DNA from: a bacterium
GTDB taxonomy: Bacteria > Acidobacteriota > Polarisedimenticolia > Polarisedimenticolales > Polarisedimenticolaceae
DNA length: 64,000 nt
Assembly: GCA_024226515.1 (NCBI GenBank)
Contig: JAAELQ010000147.1
Span: 124,001 to 188,000 of the forward strand
Direction: 5' to 3'
Below the pieces are notes generated by a model. It was not told where the DNA came from. It did no database searches and worked only from the letters and a program-made list of their open reading frames with translations. Every line of letters starts with the position of its first letter. Position 1 is the stretch's first letter. Both the position numbers and the translations under genes were made by a program. This document shows positions 10,417 through 21,289 of the stretch, one piece after another.

Positions 10417-10420
<4 letters not shown>
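9962..10420 (+). CDS. ybeY: YbeY endoribonuclease / 16S rRNA maturation factor
   Basis: A 152-residue metalloprotein involved in 16S rRNA 3'-end maturation and ribosome quality control. The zinc motif H-x3-H-x5-H is present as HGYLHLLGYDH near the C-terminus, and the preceding TTDVLSFPDD segment is typical. The start is TTG at 9962, overlapping the pgpH stop; a second TTG lies two codons further. An upstream extension of the frame lies wholly inside pgpH and is rejected. It is the middle gene of the phoH-pgpH-ybeY-corC-era operon. Confidence 0.93.
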
Positions 10421-11705
<1,285 letters not shown>

Positions 11706-11709
<4 letters not shown>

Positions 11710-12605
11710 GCGACGAGACTTCACGCAGCGGCTTCGTCACCCTGGCGGGCTGGACCAACGTGGGCAAGTCCACGTTGCTCAATCGGCTCGTCGGAACGAA
11801 GCTGGCGGCCGTGGCCGACGTCGCGCAGACGACCCGCTGCCGCATCACCGGTGTGCGCACGTTCCCCGGCCGTGGGCAGATCGTCTTTGTCGACACCCCC
11901 GGGATCCACCGCCCGCGACACCGGATGAACCGGGCGATGGTCGAGGCGTCGCGCGAGGCGATGCGCGGGGTCGACCTCGTGATTCTCGTGGTCGATGCCT
12001 CGCGCGGTCTCGGCGAGGGTGACGCCGAGGCGCTGCGTATGCTGAACGGCGCGGGTGCCACCGTCTGGATGGCGCTGAACAAGGTCGACCAGGTTCGACC
12101 GAAGCACAAGCTGCTGCCGATGATGGAGCGCGCGGCCACGGAGTGGGGGATTCCCGACCTGTTCCCGATCTCGGCGCTGACCGGCGAGGGCTGTGACGCC
12201 TTGCTCGACGCGTTGCTCGGCGCGCTCCCGGTTGCCCCGGCGCTGTACCCGGACGAATACCTGACCGATCAGCCCGAGCGCGTCCTGGTCGCCGAGTGGA
12301 TCCGCGAGAAGCTGCTCGCCGAGACGCGCCAGGAGCTGCCGCATGCCACGGCCGTCGTGGTGGAACACTGGAACGAGCGCGACAACGGCGTGCTCGCGAT
12401 CGACGCGACGATCCTGGTCGATCGCGAGTCGCAGCGCCCGATCGTGATCGGGAAGGGGGGCGAGTTGCTGAAGCGCGTCGGCACTGCGGCGCGGGCGGAG
12501 ATCGAGCCGTTCCTCGACCGGCGCGTGCACCTGTCGCTGTGGGTCAAGATCCGGCGAGACTGGCGGGACGACCGCGGAACGTTGCGCGAGCTGGGGCTGA
12601 CCTAG
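11706..12605 (+). CDS. era: GTPase Era, 30S ribosome assembly
   Basis: A 299-residue GTPase of standard length that binds 16S rRNA during small-subunit assembly. GTPase motifs: G1 GWTNVGKST, G2 region TTRCRITG, G3 DTPG, G4 NKVD and G5 SAL. A C-terminal KH RNA-binding domain follows (IVIGKGGELLKRVG). G1 has GWTN where GRPN is usual, a mild variation that keeps the P-loop GKS. The ATG start overlaps the corC stop. It is the last gene of the phoH operon. Confidence 0.95.
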
Positions 12606-12656
12606 GACAGCGTCGCGCGCAGGTTGTCGCGGGCCTGTCGTCCGGCCATCGCCCCC

Positions 12657-15620
12657 CTACGGCGCACAGATCGGCATGCGCTCCGTCCCGGCCGAATCGG
12701 CCCCCCAACTTCCGACAGAAGGCCCCGTCGAACGCACGAGATAAAGGAACATCTCCCCCGGTAACGGTGCGACGGAGTCGTCGACGAACGCCTCGGTTCC
12801 CGAAGACAAGAACCCGCAGTTGGCGTAGTTCAGGTCGACGGCCCGCAACAACTGATAGCCGGTCGCGCCCGACTGCGGGAGCCAGCTCAGGCGCGTCTTC
12901 GACCGTGGGTCGCCGAAGACCAGCGGACCCGTCACCTCGTCGACCAGCCCAGCCCCCGGCTCACCCGGACACTGGTTGTCTTCCCCATCGTTCGTCTCGG
13001 GAGCCCCAGGGTACGTCGCCGGGTTCAGTTCGTCGCAGTCGCCGGCACACGCGCTCAGCCCATCACCGTCGGAGTCCGTGTCCCACGAGGGCACGACGTC
13101 ATCACAGTTGTTGTCGACGCCGTCGCACAGCTCGGGCGCACCGGGGTAGCGGAACAGGTTCGTATCGTCGCAATCGGCGCAGGCGACGAACCCGTCGCCG
13201 TCGCCGTCGACCTGGCAGGCGACGGTCAGACGGTACGCCACGCTGCCCTCCGACACTACCGCCGGGTCCGTGTCCAGCGTCGCTCGCACGCGCCAGTCGT
13301 ACGTCCCATCGACCAAGGGCGTCGACAGCGACACGCCGAGGGACACGATCGATTCGGACTGGACCGGCACACCGGGTGCCGTCACGTCCTCGATCCACCA
13401 CTCGTAGCTCACCGGTCGCAGCTCAGTCGGGTTCTGCCAGCCGAAGCTCGGCGTGTCGTCGGCCAGCGTCGCGCCGTCGGCCGGCGAGGTCGGATCCGGC
13501 ACACAGAGGATCTCCGCCGGCGGGTCGAAGCCGAAGGGGTTGCCACCGATCTGTCCCCCGCAGCGGTTGTTCGTCGCGCCCCGGTTGAAGTAGGAGCCGC
13601 CGTTGTCGATCGCTCCGAAGTTCTCGACGAGCGACCAGTTGGTCAGGGTTCCGAGCACCTGCAGCGTCCCGCGGTTCTCGATCGTCCCACGGTTCTCGTC
13701 GGCCGTGCCGCCGCCACACGTGATCATGCCGAAGTTCTCGATCACGTCGTCGGCGTGGCGGATCTGGAACTGGTTCGTACCCGTGAGCACACCGTCGACC
13801 GTGTTGACGATCAGCGCCGTGGTCGAACTGCTCGTCCGCAGCCGGCCGATGATCAAGCCGTCGTTGACGAGCGTTCCGCGGCTCGCGCTCAGGAAGCCAC
13901 CGTCGATCGTGCCATGGTTGGTGAACGTGGCCTGGTCGCCGCCGATCTGGATCGTTCCGAAGCCGTCGATCAGCGCACCGGGACCGTTGACGATCGAGCC
14001 CGCGTTCCCCTGCAGCGAGGAGTGGTTCGTGATCGTCCCGTCGTTGCGCAGCGCCCCGTCGACCGTCACCGCCAGGTTCGCCTGCAGCGTCAGCGTCACG
14101 CCAGGGTCGACCACCAACGTGCTGGTGGCGCCACCGATGCCGACCAGCAGCAGGTTGGCCACGGTGAAGTCGGTGTCCAGGTGGACCTCGCCGGCCCCGC
14201 CGGTGATCGAGACGTCGTTGTCGGAGACGGGTAGCGCGTCGCTATCCCAGTTCAGCGGATCCGACCACAGGCCGTTATCGGCCTCGCCGTCCCAGACGAT
14301 GCACTCCTCGAAGACCGGCGCACCGGTCAGCGTGCCGCTGCCGTCGATCGTTCCGTCGCAGCTATTGTCGATCGCGCCCTGGTTGTCGATCGTTCCGTTG
14401 TTGGTGAGCGTCGCCGCGTTCTGGTTGTCGATCAGACCGCTGTTGACGATCGTGCCGCTGTTCGTGATCCGGGCCGGCGCGATGTTGGGGTGACCATCGT
14501 TCAGCAAGGTTCCGGTATTGATCAGGGTCCCGTCGATGATGATCTCGAAACGCTGGTTGTGCAGCACGCCGTGGTTGGTCAACGACACGCCCGCGTCGAT
14601 CGTCAACGTGTCGTCGTCCACGCCGCCCGTGCGCCAGCCCTCGAGGTCGAGCCGGTGGTCGATCGTGAAATCGGCGTCCAGCCGAACGGCAACGGCGGCA
14701 TCCTGGCCGTCGATGAAGATCCGATCGGTGCCGGCCGGCGTCGTGTCGAGGCTCCAATTCAGCGGATCGGACCACAGGCCGTTGCCTGCGTCGCCGTCCC
14801 AGCTCTTGCACTCCTCGGTCACCGGGTTGCCGAGCACGATCCCGCCGCCGCGGAACACGGCCCCGCAGCTGACGTGGAAGGTCCCGACGCTGTTGTCGAG
14901 CGCGCCGTCGTTCGTGAACTCGCCGTCCAGCGTGACCGTCGCGTCGTTGACGACGGATCCCTGGTTGACGAGCACCAGCGGCACGGTCAGCGTCTGCGAG
15001 CCCGAAAGGCGCAGCGTGCCGCCGATCTCGTTGGCCAGCGTGAACCCGCCGAAGCTCACTCCGACGATCGGCACGTCGAGCATGCCCGTATTGGTCATCG
15101 TGCCACGCGTGGTCCGCAGCTGAGTCCCGCTCCAGTCGCCCGCGTTCGTCAGGTGCGCAAGATCCGAGTTGCCGAAGATGCGAGCGTTAGAGTGCCCGTC
15201 GATCCGGCCACCGGCCACGTTGTCCAGCCGTCCGGCGTTGACGTACAGATCGCCGCCGGCCTCGAGCGTGATCCTGCCCTCGTTGCGCAGCGCGCCGGAG
15301 ATGGTGATCGTGATGCCGATGCCCACGGGGATCGTCGCCGTCACACCGGGGTCGATCACCAGCTCGTCCAGATCCGTCGACGAGGCCGAGCCGAGGGTCA
15401 GCATGCCGTCGAAGACGTGATCCACGTCGAGGTGCACGGTGCCGGCATTGCCGCTGATCGTGATCGCATCGGTCGAAGCCGGCACGACATCGCCGCTCCA
15501 GTTCAGCGGATCGGACCAGAGTCCGTTCCCGGCCTCGCCGTCCCAGCCGACGGAGGCCGAAGCCGGCAGTGCGCCCACCAGACCGAACGCTGCCACAAGC
15601 AGCATGCGTAGTGCGTTCAT
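12657..15620 (-). CDS. Large secreted repeat protein with MopE-type metal-binding motifs
   Basis: A 987-residue exported protein of unknown function. It has a signal peptide (MNALRMLLVAAFGLVGALPA), then three modules each opened by a WDG(E/D)A(G/D)NGLWSDPLNW motif at about residues 26, 273 and 442, each followed by long runs of short G/N/T/I-rich strands (GTIENRGTLQVLG style) that suggest a beta-helix. Around 800-900 come two Asp-rich DGDGDG...CDD...YPGAPE...D(N)xC units, like the putative metal-binding motif of MopE. The C-terminal 80 residues look like an Fn3-type fold (SWLPQSGATGYQLLRAVD). No sorting signal is obvious. The chosen ATG has GGGGG four bases upstream. It is divergent from the histidine kinase gene at 15832. 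Confidence 0.75.
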   Translation of the reverse strand: MNALRMLLVAAFGLVGALPASASVGWDGEAGNGLWSDPLNWSGDVVPASTDAITISGNAGTVHLDVDHVFDGMLTLGSASSTDLDELVIDPGVTATIPVGIGITITISGALRNEGRITLEAGGDLYVNAGRLDNVAGGRIDGHSNARIFGNSDLAHLTNAGDWSGTQLRTTRGTMTNTGMLDVPIVGVSFGGFTLANEIGGTLRLSGSQTLTVPLVLVNQGSVVNDATVTLDGEFTNDGALDNSVGTFHVSCGAVFRGGGIVLGNPVTEECKSWDGDAGNGLWSDPLNWSLDTTPAGTDRIFIDGQDAAVAVRLDADFTIDHRLDLEGWRTGGVDDDTLTIDAGVSLTNHGVLHNQRFEIIIDGTLINTGTLLNDGHPNIAPARITNSGTIVNSGLIDNQNAATLTNNGTIDNQGAIDNSCDGTIDGSGTLTGAPVFEECIVWDGEADNGLWSDPLNWDSDALPVSDNDVSITGGAGEVHLDTDFTVANLLLVGIGGATSTLVVDPGVTLTLQANLAVTVDGALRNDGTITNHSSLQGNAGSIVNGPGALIDGFGTIQIGGDQATFTNHGTIDGGFLSASRGTLVNDGLIIGRLRTSSSTTALIVNTVDGVLTGTNQFQIRHADDVIENFGMITCGGGTADENRGTIENRGTLQVLGTLTNWSLVENFGAIDNGGSYFNRGATNNRCGGQIGGNPFGFDPPAEILCVPDPTSPADGATLADDTPSFGWQNPTELRPVSYEWWIEDVTAPGVPVQSESIVSLGVSLSTPLVDGTYDWRVRATLDTDPAVVSEGSVAYRLTVACQVDGDGDGFVACADCDDTNLFRYPGAPELCDGVDNNCDDVVPSWDTDSDGDGLSACAGDCDELNPATYPGAPETNDGEDNQCPGEPGAGLVDEVTGPLVFGDPRSKTRLSWLPQSGATGYQLLRAVDLNYANCGFLSSGTEAFVDDSVAPLPGEMFLYLVRSTGPSVGSWGADSAGTERMPICAP

Positions 15621-15629
15621 GATACCCCC

Positions 15630-15644
15630 GCCGGATCGTCCGGC
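15630..15644. promoter_or_regulatory. Inverted repeat in the divergent leader region
   Basis: GCCGGA-TCG-TCCGGC is a perfect 6-bp inverted repeat nine bases upstream of the start codon of the secreted repeat protein. It could be an operator or a small mRNA hairpin near the ribosome-binding site. A TATAAC box on the minus strand (15707-15702) lies about 85 bases upstream of the start codon, but I see no matching -35. The role is not established. Confidence 0.3.
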
Positions 15645-15831
15645 ATCTACCGTCGTGCGGCGTCCGTGCGATCCGGTAATCTCCGTGTGCAGTCGGATCG
15701 AGTTATACGCGGGGGGGAAGCCGGGTGGGATCATACGAACATCGTAGACACGCGGATCTGCGCTCTTTCGGGAACCGCTGGTGACCGTCTTCCCTGTAGA
15801 ATGAGGACCGCCACCCCCTGGGGGAGCCTGC

Positions 15832-18750
15832 TTGCCGAGACACGCTCTGATGATCGCCCTGTTCCTGGGCCCGGCCCTGCTTTGCCCGGGCCCGGCCCGC
15901 GCCGGCGAGCGGCTGGCGCGGCAGATCTCCGACATTCCCGGCATGGCCGCCGGAGTGACCGACGTGGGCCAGGACACGACCGGTTATCTGTGGTTGTCGA
16001 GCGTCGAGGGACTCAGCCGCTACGACGGCTTCGAGGTGCGGCCCTGGGGGACGGAGGTCACGCGCGGTGTGCTGCGCTACGTCTCGACCGGCCCGGGCGA
16101 TCGCGTGCTCAGCGGGAACTGGACAGTGGGGTTGTTCGAGGTGGCGGGCGGTACGCTGCGACGCATCGAGGGGCCGGAGGGTTCCGCGGACCCCGGGGCG
16201 CAGGACGCGGTCTACGATCGCGACGGTACGCTGTGGGCCACGTGGGACGGCGGGTTGTTGCGTCGCGACGACGAGGGCTGGGTCGACGTTGCTCCCGGCG
16301 TGCGCGAGGATCGGGCGTTCAAGCTCGCGCCCCGCGCCGATGGCGGTGTGGTCGTGGGCACGCTGGGCGGATCGATCTGGCTCGTCGACGAGAGCGGTGG
16401 CGAGCGGCGCATCGCGAGCGAGCTCGGTGGACAGGTTTGGCAGATCCTCGACGAACCCGAGGGTGCCGTGGCGGTTCTGCGTTTCGCCGGGCGGCCGGGG
16501 CTGATCCGCGTCACCGATGACGGAGTGGAGCATCTGCTCGACTGGTCGGAACGGCCCGAGGGCCTGTTGCGCCGCGGCTCGTCGTACTGGGTGGCCTACG
16601 CGACCGGAATCTGGGGCGTGCACGACGGCGGGCGCCGCGAGCTGCTGTCGGCGCGCGAGGGGTTTGCCGGCGGAGGCAGCATCGGCATCGATCGCGAGGG
16701 CGGCGTGTGGGTGGCGAGCCTGCGCGGGCTGTCGCATTACCCTCAGCCCGACACGCGGGTATGGACGGACACTTCGGGTCTGCCGCACTCGTTCCTGCGC
16801 GCGATCCACCGGGTCGGTGACGAGTACGTGCTGACCGGATGGCGTGGACCGATGCGCCTCGCCAGGGGCGGCCGCGATGCCGAGCCGGCGGATCTCGGCG
16901 ATCTGTTCAGCCGCGACATCGGCTGCGCCGATCCGTGGGGGGGCGTGTGGATCAAGGCGTTTCCCAGTCCGCCCTCGCTGCAGGAGCTGGACCAGGCCCG
17001 TCCGGGTTCGGTGACGGTCGTCGAGTGGCGCGACGGTCGAGCGCGCGGCAGCAAGACGGGACCGTGGTTCACGGGAGACCTGGCGTGTGATCTGAGCGCC
17101 GGTGAGTCGATTTGGATCCTTGCCGGTGACGAGTTGCTCGAGGTCACCGAGCCGGGCGGCGCACCGCAACCGCGCGGCCTGCTTCCGGAGTGGACAAGGG
17201 GAGGGATCGTGCATCGAGGCCTGGTCGTCCGGCGCGACGGAAGCTCGGTGATCGCCTCGTACCAGAACGGCACGGTGTGCGAGGCCGTGCGGCCGGGCCA
17301 CGGTGTGTCGATCGGCCGGGACGACTGGAGCTGCGAGAAGCTGACCGAGGCGAAGGCGCTGATCGACCTGGCCGAAACGCCTTCGGGACGGCTGTGGCTC
17401 GCGGCCGTCGGCGGCGGTGTGTTCGAAAGGACCACCGACGGCTGGCAGCGCGTGACCGGCGAGCTGGGCGATCTTCCCGCAGTGATCGGGCTCGAGCCGT
17501 CTCCCGCCGGAGGCCTGTGGGTGTTGGGGTGGCGCGAGCGGTGGCGTGTCGACGACAGCCTGCCGCACGGCCCGCCGATCGTCGTCGAGCGCCTGGGCAC
17601 GGCGCACGGCATTCCGGCCTGGCAGAACGGGAACGGGATTCTCGAGGAGGCGGACGGCACGGTCTGGATTCCCTTGCACTTCGGGTTGGTGCGGGTGCCG
17701 GCCGCGGTGCGCGAGCAGGCGGCGGGGATGCCCTCGGTGACCTTGACGCAGCTCGTCGCCGACGGACGGGACGTGCCGTTCGAAGAGCCTCTCGAGCTGC
17801 GGCATGGCGATCACGCGCTCGAGGCTCGCTGGTCGGCACTTTCTTTCCGCGATCCGACGCGCGTGCGCTACCGCATGCGGCTCGACACCGACGCGGAGTG
17901 GACGGTGCTCAACCAGCCGTTCGTTCGGCTGGCCGGGCTCGGCGCGGGGCGCCATCGGCTCGAGCTGGATGCGTCGCTCGACGGCAGGACCTGGTCCGAT
18001 CGGCCGACGGCCGTCGGTTTTTCGGTGCGGCGCGAGTGGTACCTGCAGACATGGTTCGTGATGTTCGTCGGCGCCGTGATCTTGGCCGCGATGTACGCGG
18101 CATACCGACTGCGGACGGCTCACCTGCTGCGTCTCGAACGCCAGCGCACGCGCATCGCGACCGACTTGCACGACGAGATGGGCGCGGGGCTGGGCAGCGT
18201 GGGGTTGCTGGTCGGGCTGCTGGGTGACGCGACGCTCGCTGCGAGCGAGCGCCGCGAGATCGGTCAACGCGCGGCGGGGCAGATCAAGCGCATCGGCGAG
18301 TCGCTGTCGGACATCGTCTGGTCGCTGCGACCGGGAACGGCGACGCTCGACGCGCTGATGCTCCTCCTGCGCCAGCGCGTGGCCGATCTGTTCCCCGCCC
18401 AGGGTGCGACGCGGGCGAGGGTGCGCGCACCCGAGGCCGTTCCGGCGCTGCCGCTCGGGTTGCCGCAGCGGCGCAACCTGCAGTGGATCGCCGTCGAAGC
18501 GCTGCACAACGCGGCACGCCACGCCACGGCCGGCACCGTCGAGCTACGTCTCGAGCCCGACGGCGCCGACTGGCTGCTGGTCGTGTGCGACGACGGTCGC
18601 GGCATCGGCGGCGAGTCGAACGACGGCTTCGGGCTCGAGAGCATGCAGCATCGGGCGAGCGAGATCGGCGCCACGCTGACCCTGCGCTCGGCTCCGGGCG
18701 AGGGGACGGAAGTCCTCGTCCGATTCCGCCCCGCACGGAGGACACGGTGA
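15832..18750 (+). CDS. Membrane sensor histidine kinase with periplasmic two-component-regulator propeller
   Basis: A 972-residue hybrid-architecture sensor. A signal peptide (about 1-25) is followed by about 600 residues of regulator-propeller repeats (TTGYLWLSSVEGLSRYDGF, GGVWVASLRGLSHY), a Y_Y_Y domain (about 640-735), one membrane helix (about 742-762), a HisKA_3 dimerisation domain with the phospho-accepting His at about 780 (DLHDEMGAG), and an HATPase domain (DDGRGIGGES, DGFGLESM). The TTG start is chosen because GGGGAG lies just upstream; an ATG at 15850 is the alternative. The stop overlaps the start of the response regulator gene, its obvious partner. The ligand is unknown. The architecture resembles sugar-sensing two-component regulators of the NarL type. 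Confidence 0.88.
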   Translation: MPRHALMIALFLGPALLCPGPARAGERLARQISDIPGMAAGVTDVGQDTTGYLWLSSVEGLSRYDGFEVRPWGTEVTRGVLRYVSTGPGDRVLSGNWTVGLFEVAGGTLRRIEGPEGSADPGAQDAVYDRDGTLWATWDGGLLRRDDEGWVDVAPGVREDRAFKLAPRADGGVVVGTLGGSIWLVDESGGERRIASELGGQVWQILDEPEGAVAVLRFAGRPGLIRVTDDGVEHLLDWSERPEGLLRRGSSYWVAYATGIWGVHDGGRRELLSAREGFAGGGSIGIDREGGVWVASLRGLSHYPQPDTRVWTDTSGLPHSFLRAIHRVGDEYVLTGWRGPMRLARGGRDAEPADLGDLFSRDIGCADPWGGVWIKAFPSPPSLQELDQARPGSVTVVEWRDGRARGSKTGPWFTGDLACDLSAGESIWILAGDELLEVTEPGGAPQPRGLLPEWTRGGIVHRGLVVRRDGSSVIASYQNGTVCEAVRPGHGVSIGRDDWSCEKLTEAKALIDLAETPSGRLWLAAVGGGVFERTTDGWQRVTGELGDLPAVIGLEPSPAGGLWVLGWRERWRVDDSLPHGPPIVVERLGTAHGIPAWQNGNGILEEADGTVWIPLHFGLVRVPAAVREQAAGMPSVTLTQLVADGRDVPFEEPLELRHGDHALEARWSALSFRDPTRVRYRMRLDTDAEWTVLNQPFVRLAGLGAGRHRLELDASLDGRTWSDRPTAVGFSVRREWYLQTWFVMFVGAVILAAMYAAYRLRTAHLLRLERQRTRIATDLHDEMGAGLGSVGLLVGLLGDATLAASERREIGQRAAGQIKRIGESLSDIVWSLRPGTATLDALMLLLRQRVADLFPAQGATRARVRAPEAVPALPLGLPQRRNLQWIAVEALHNAARHATAGTVELRLEPDGADWLLVVCDDGRGIGGESNDGFGLESMQHRASEIGATLTLRSAPGEGTEVLVRFRPARRTR

Positions 18751-19442
18751 GCGAGATCCGCGTCGCGATTGTCGAAGACGACCCACGCTACCGCGAGAGC
18801 CTGCGCACGTTTCTGGGTCACTCTGCAGGGTTCTCCGTGGCCGATGTCTTCGGCAGCGCCGAGAAGTTGCTGGCGCGCGCACGAGATGTCTCGCCGCGCG
18901 CCGCTGCCGAAGCCTGGCCGTGGACGCTGGTGCTGATGGACATCGAGCTGCCCGGCCGCAGCGGCATCGAGGCCACACGCGAGCTACGACGCCTGTACCC
19001 CGGGGTGTCCGTCGTGATGCTGACCGTCTTCGAGGACGCGCGCGTCGTGCTCGAAGCGATCAGCGCCGGAGCCAGCGGCTACATCCTGAAGAAGGCCACG
19101 GCTCGCGAGCTGGTCGAACAACTGCAGGCCGTGATGCAGGGCGGCGCCCCACTGTCGCCGGCCGTGGCCAGCACCGTGCTGGACATCGTGCGCAAGCTGA
19201 ACGCCGACGCGCCCGGCACCGATGGCGCCCCCGCGCGCTCACCCAGCCGACTGGACCTGACCGCACGCGAACAGGACGTGCTGCGTTGCCTCGTCGGCGG
19301 CCGTTCCTACAGCCAGACGGCGAGGGACCTGGGCATCAGCGAGGGAACCGTGCGGACGCATGTGCGCTCGGTGTACCGCAAGCTGCAGGTCCATTCGGTG
19401 TCGCAGGCCATTCGGAAGGCCATGGAGCGCGGGCTGGTCTAG
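18747..19442 (+). CDS. NarL/FixJ family response regulator
   Basis: A 231-residue transcriptional regulator. The receiver domain has the acidic pair EDD near residue 9, the phosphorylated aspartate at about 65 (VLMDIELPG), T in VVMLTVFED and K in YILKKAT. A linker follows, then a LuxR-type helix-turn-helix (LTAREQDVLRCL, SEGTVRTHVRSVYRKL). The GTG start overlaps the kinase stop as GTGA, so the pair should be made together. A likely target is the divergently transcribed secreted protein gene or the pair itself, but that is inference. Confidence 0.93.
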   Translation: MSEIRVAIVEDDPRYRESLRTFLGHSAGFSVADVFGSAEKLLARARDVSPRAAAEAWPWTLVLMDIELPGRSGIEATRELRRLYPGVSVVMLTVFEDARVVLEAISAGASGYILKKATARELVEQLQAVMQGGAPLSPAVASTVLDIVRKLNADAPGTDGAPARSPSRLDLTAREQDVLRCLVGGRSYSQTARDLGISEGTVRTHVRSVYRKLQVHSVSQAIRKAMERGLV

Positions 19443-19586
19443 GAGCCTGTCCGACTCATCGCCGACATCGCGTTCCGCGCACGCTGAGATCGGGTACGGG
19501 TCCACCGGCTCATGAGGTGTACGGCGCATCCTGCCTGGTGCTATCATGCGCCCTTCGTTCATTCCTCTTCGACTCGCGAGAACGTC

Positions 19587-20369
19587 GTGCAGCAGGCGCG
19601 AGACCAGGCTTTCGTACTGCGCACGATGGCGCTCGGCGATGCGGATCTGATCGTGACCCTGTTGACCGAGCAGCATGGCAAGGTGCGGGCGGTCGCTCGG
19701 TCCGCTCGCCGCAGCCGCAAGCGCTTCGGCGGGTTGCTCGAACCGATGACGCAGGTCCAGGCCGCATGGTCCGAGAAGGCGGGGCGCGAACTGCACCGGC
19801 TGGATGAGTTGGATGCGGTACGCTCGTTCGCCGCGATGCAGGCCGATCCCGCGACGCAGGCGGTGTGCGCGTGCCTGTCCGAGATCTCGGATCAGTTCGT
19901 CCACATGGGCGAGGCGGAGCCGAAGAGCTTCCGTCTTTTGCGCGCTGCGCTGGAGGCGCTCGAGTCGGGGGCCGGCGCCTGGATGACGGTGCGCTACTTC
20001 GAATACTGGACGCTTCGGCTCCACGGGCTGCTGCCCGACCTGTCCGCGTGCGCCGAGTGCGAAGAGCCGCTCGCGCCCGAGCGCGCGCGCCACGTCCTGC
20101 GTGGGCACGGGGTCGTCTGCGCGACCTGCGCGGCGGCGGGCGAGGCGGGGCAATCGCTGCTCGGTCAGCCCGAGCGCGGGCTGCTGGAGCTGCTCAGGAC
20201 ACGCCCGCCGCGCGAGCTGCCGCGGGCCTCGGATGCCGCGCGCCCCGGCGGGGCGGTGGAAACGCTGCTGCGCGGGACGCTCGAGGCCTTCGCCGAGCGG
20301 CGCCTGCGCAGTTATCGCCACCTGCGCGCCGCGCTCGACTACGATGGTACCCAGGGAGACACTGCATGA
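19587..20369 (+). CDS. recO: DNA repair protein RecO
   Basis: A 260-residue RecF-pathway mediator that helps load RecA and anneal single strands on SSB-coated DNA. It has an N-terminal OB-fold ([22 protein letters not shown]), a helical centre, and a C4 zinc-finger-like pair CAEC...CATC. GTG at 19587 gives the expected N-terminus ([12 protein letters not shown]); the frame is open upstream to 19512 but that part is unlike the family. The stop overlaps glyQ by four bases, placing a repair gene at the head of the glyQS-ppdK operon. Confidence 0.88.
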   Translation: MQQARDQAFVLRTMALGDADLIVTLLTEQHGKVRAVARSARRSRKRFGGLLEPMTQVQAAWSEKAGRELHRLDELDAVRSFAAMQADPATQAVCACLSEISDQFVHMGEAEPKSFRLLRAALEALESGAGAWMTVRYFEYWTLRLHGLLPDLSACAECEEPLAPERARHVLRGHGVVCATCAAAGEAGQSLLGQPERGLLELLRTRPPRELPRASDAARPGGAVETLLRGTLEAFAERRLRSYRHLRAALDYDGTQGDTA

Positions 20370-21289
20370 CGTTTCAGGAGCTGCTTCTCGGGATTCAGTC
20401 GTTCTGGGCGGAACGCGGCTGCGTGATCCAGCAACCCTACGACATCGAGATCGGTGCGGGGACGATGCACCCGGACACGTTCTTCCGCGTCCTCGGGCCC
20501 GAGCCGTGGAACGCCGCGTATTGCCAGCCGTCGCGCCGCCCGGTCGATGGGCGTTTCGGCGAGAACCCGATGCGCGTGTACAAGCACTACCAGTTTCAGG
20601 TGATCCTCAAGCCGGCCCCGCTGGACGTCCAGGAGCTGTATCTGGATTCGCTGCGCGCCTTCGGCGTGGACCCGCTCGTGCACGACGTGCGCTTCGAGGA
20701 GGACAACTGGGAGTCGCCGACGCTCGGCGCCGCCGGCGTGGGGTGGCAGGTGGTGATGGACGGCATGGAAATCTCGCAGTTCACCTATTTTCAGCAGACG
20801 GGCGGCCGTGACCTGGCCCCGGTCTCCGCCGAGCTGACCTACGGCATCGAGCGCATCTGCATGTTCCTGAACGACATCAAGAACATCTTCGATATCCCGT
20901 GGAACGACCGCGTGACGTACGGCGAGGTGCGGCATGCCGAGGAGATCGAGCACTCCGCCTACTCGTTCGAGCAGGCCGACGTCGAGGTGCTGTCGCGCCA
21001 CTTCGAGCAGTGGGAGTCGGAGGCGCGGCGCCTGCTCGAGCTGAAACAAGAGGAGGCGGAGACGGCGACGCCCAGGCCGCTGGTGTTACCGGCCTACGAG
21101 GCCACGCTCAAGTGCTCGCACTTGTTCAACGTACTCGACGCGCGCGGCGCGTTCAGCGTGACGGAGCGCGCGGCGTTCATCCAGCGCATCCGACGCCTGG
21201 CCTGTCGCTGCGCGGATGCCTACGTCGAACGGCGTGAGGCAGCCGGTTTCCCGCTGCTGCGCGGTGCGACCAGCGGAGCGCAGGGATGA
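20366..21289 (+). CDS. glyQ: Glycyl-tRNA synthetase alpha subunit
   Basis: A 307-residue catalytic subunit of the bacterial alpha2beta2 glycyl-tRNA synthetase. It is highly conserved across its length ([37 protein letters not shown]-like [12 protein letters not shown], and [12 protein letters not shown]). ATG at 20366 overlaps the recO stop, and its stop overlaps glyS as ATGA, so subunit stoichiometry is probably coupled through translation. Confidence 0.97.
   Translation: MTFQELLLGIQSFWAERGCVIQQPYDIEIGAGTMHPDTFFRVLGPEPWNAAYCQPSRRPVDGRFGENPMRVYKHYQFQVILKPAPLDVQELYLDSLRAFGVDPLVHDVRFEEDNWESPTLGAAGVGWQVVMDGMEISQFTYFQQTGGRDLAPVSAELTYGIERICMFLNDIKNIFDIPWNDRVTYGEVRHAEEIEHSAYSFEQADVEVLSRHFEQWESEARRLLELKQEEAETATPRPLVLPAYEATLKCSHLFNVLDARGAFSVTERAAFIQRIRRLACRCADAYVERREAAGFPLLRGATSGAQG

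Noticed and set aside
15703..18522. A 939-codon minus-strand frame
   Set aside because: It is antisense to the propeller histidine kinase, whose domains and motifs are unmistakable. No domain is seen in the antisense product.
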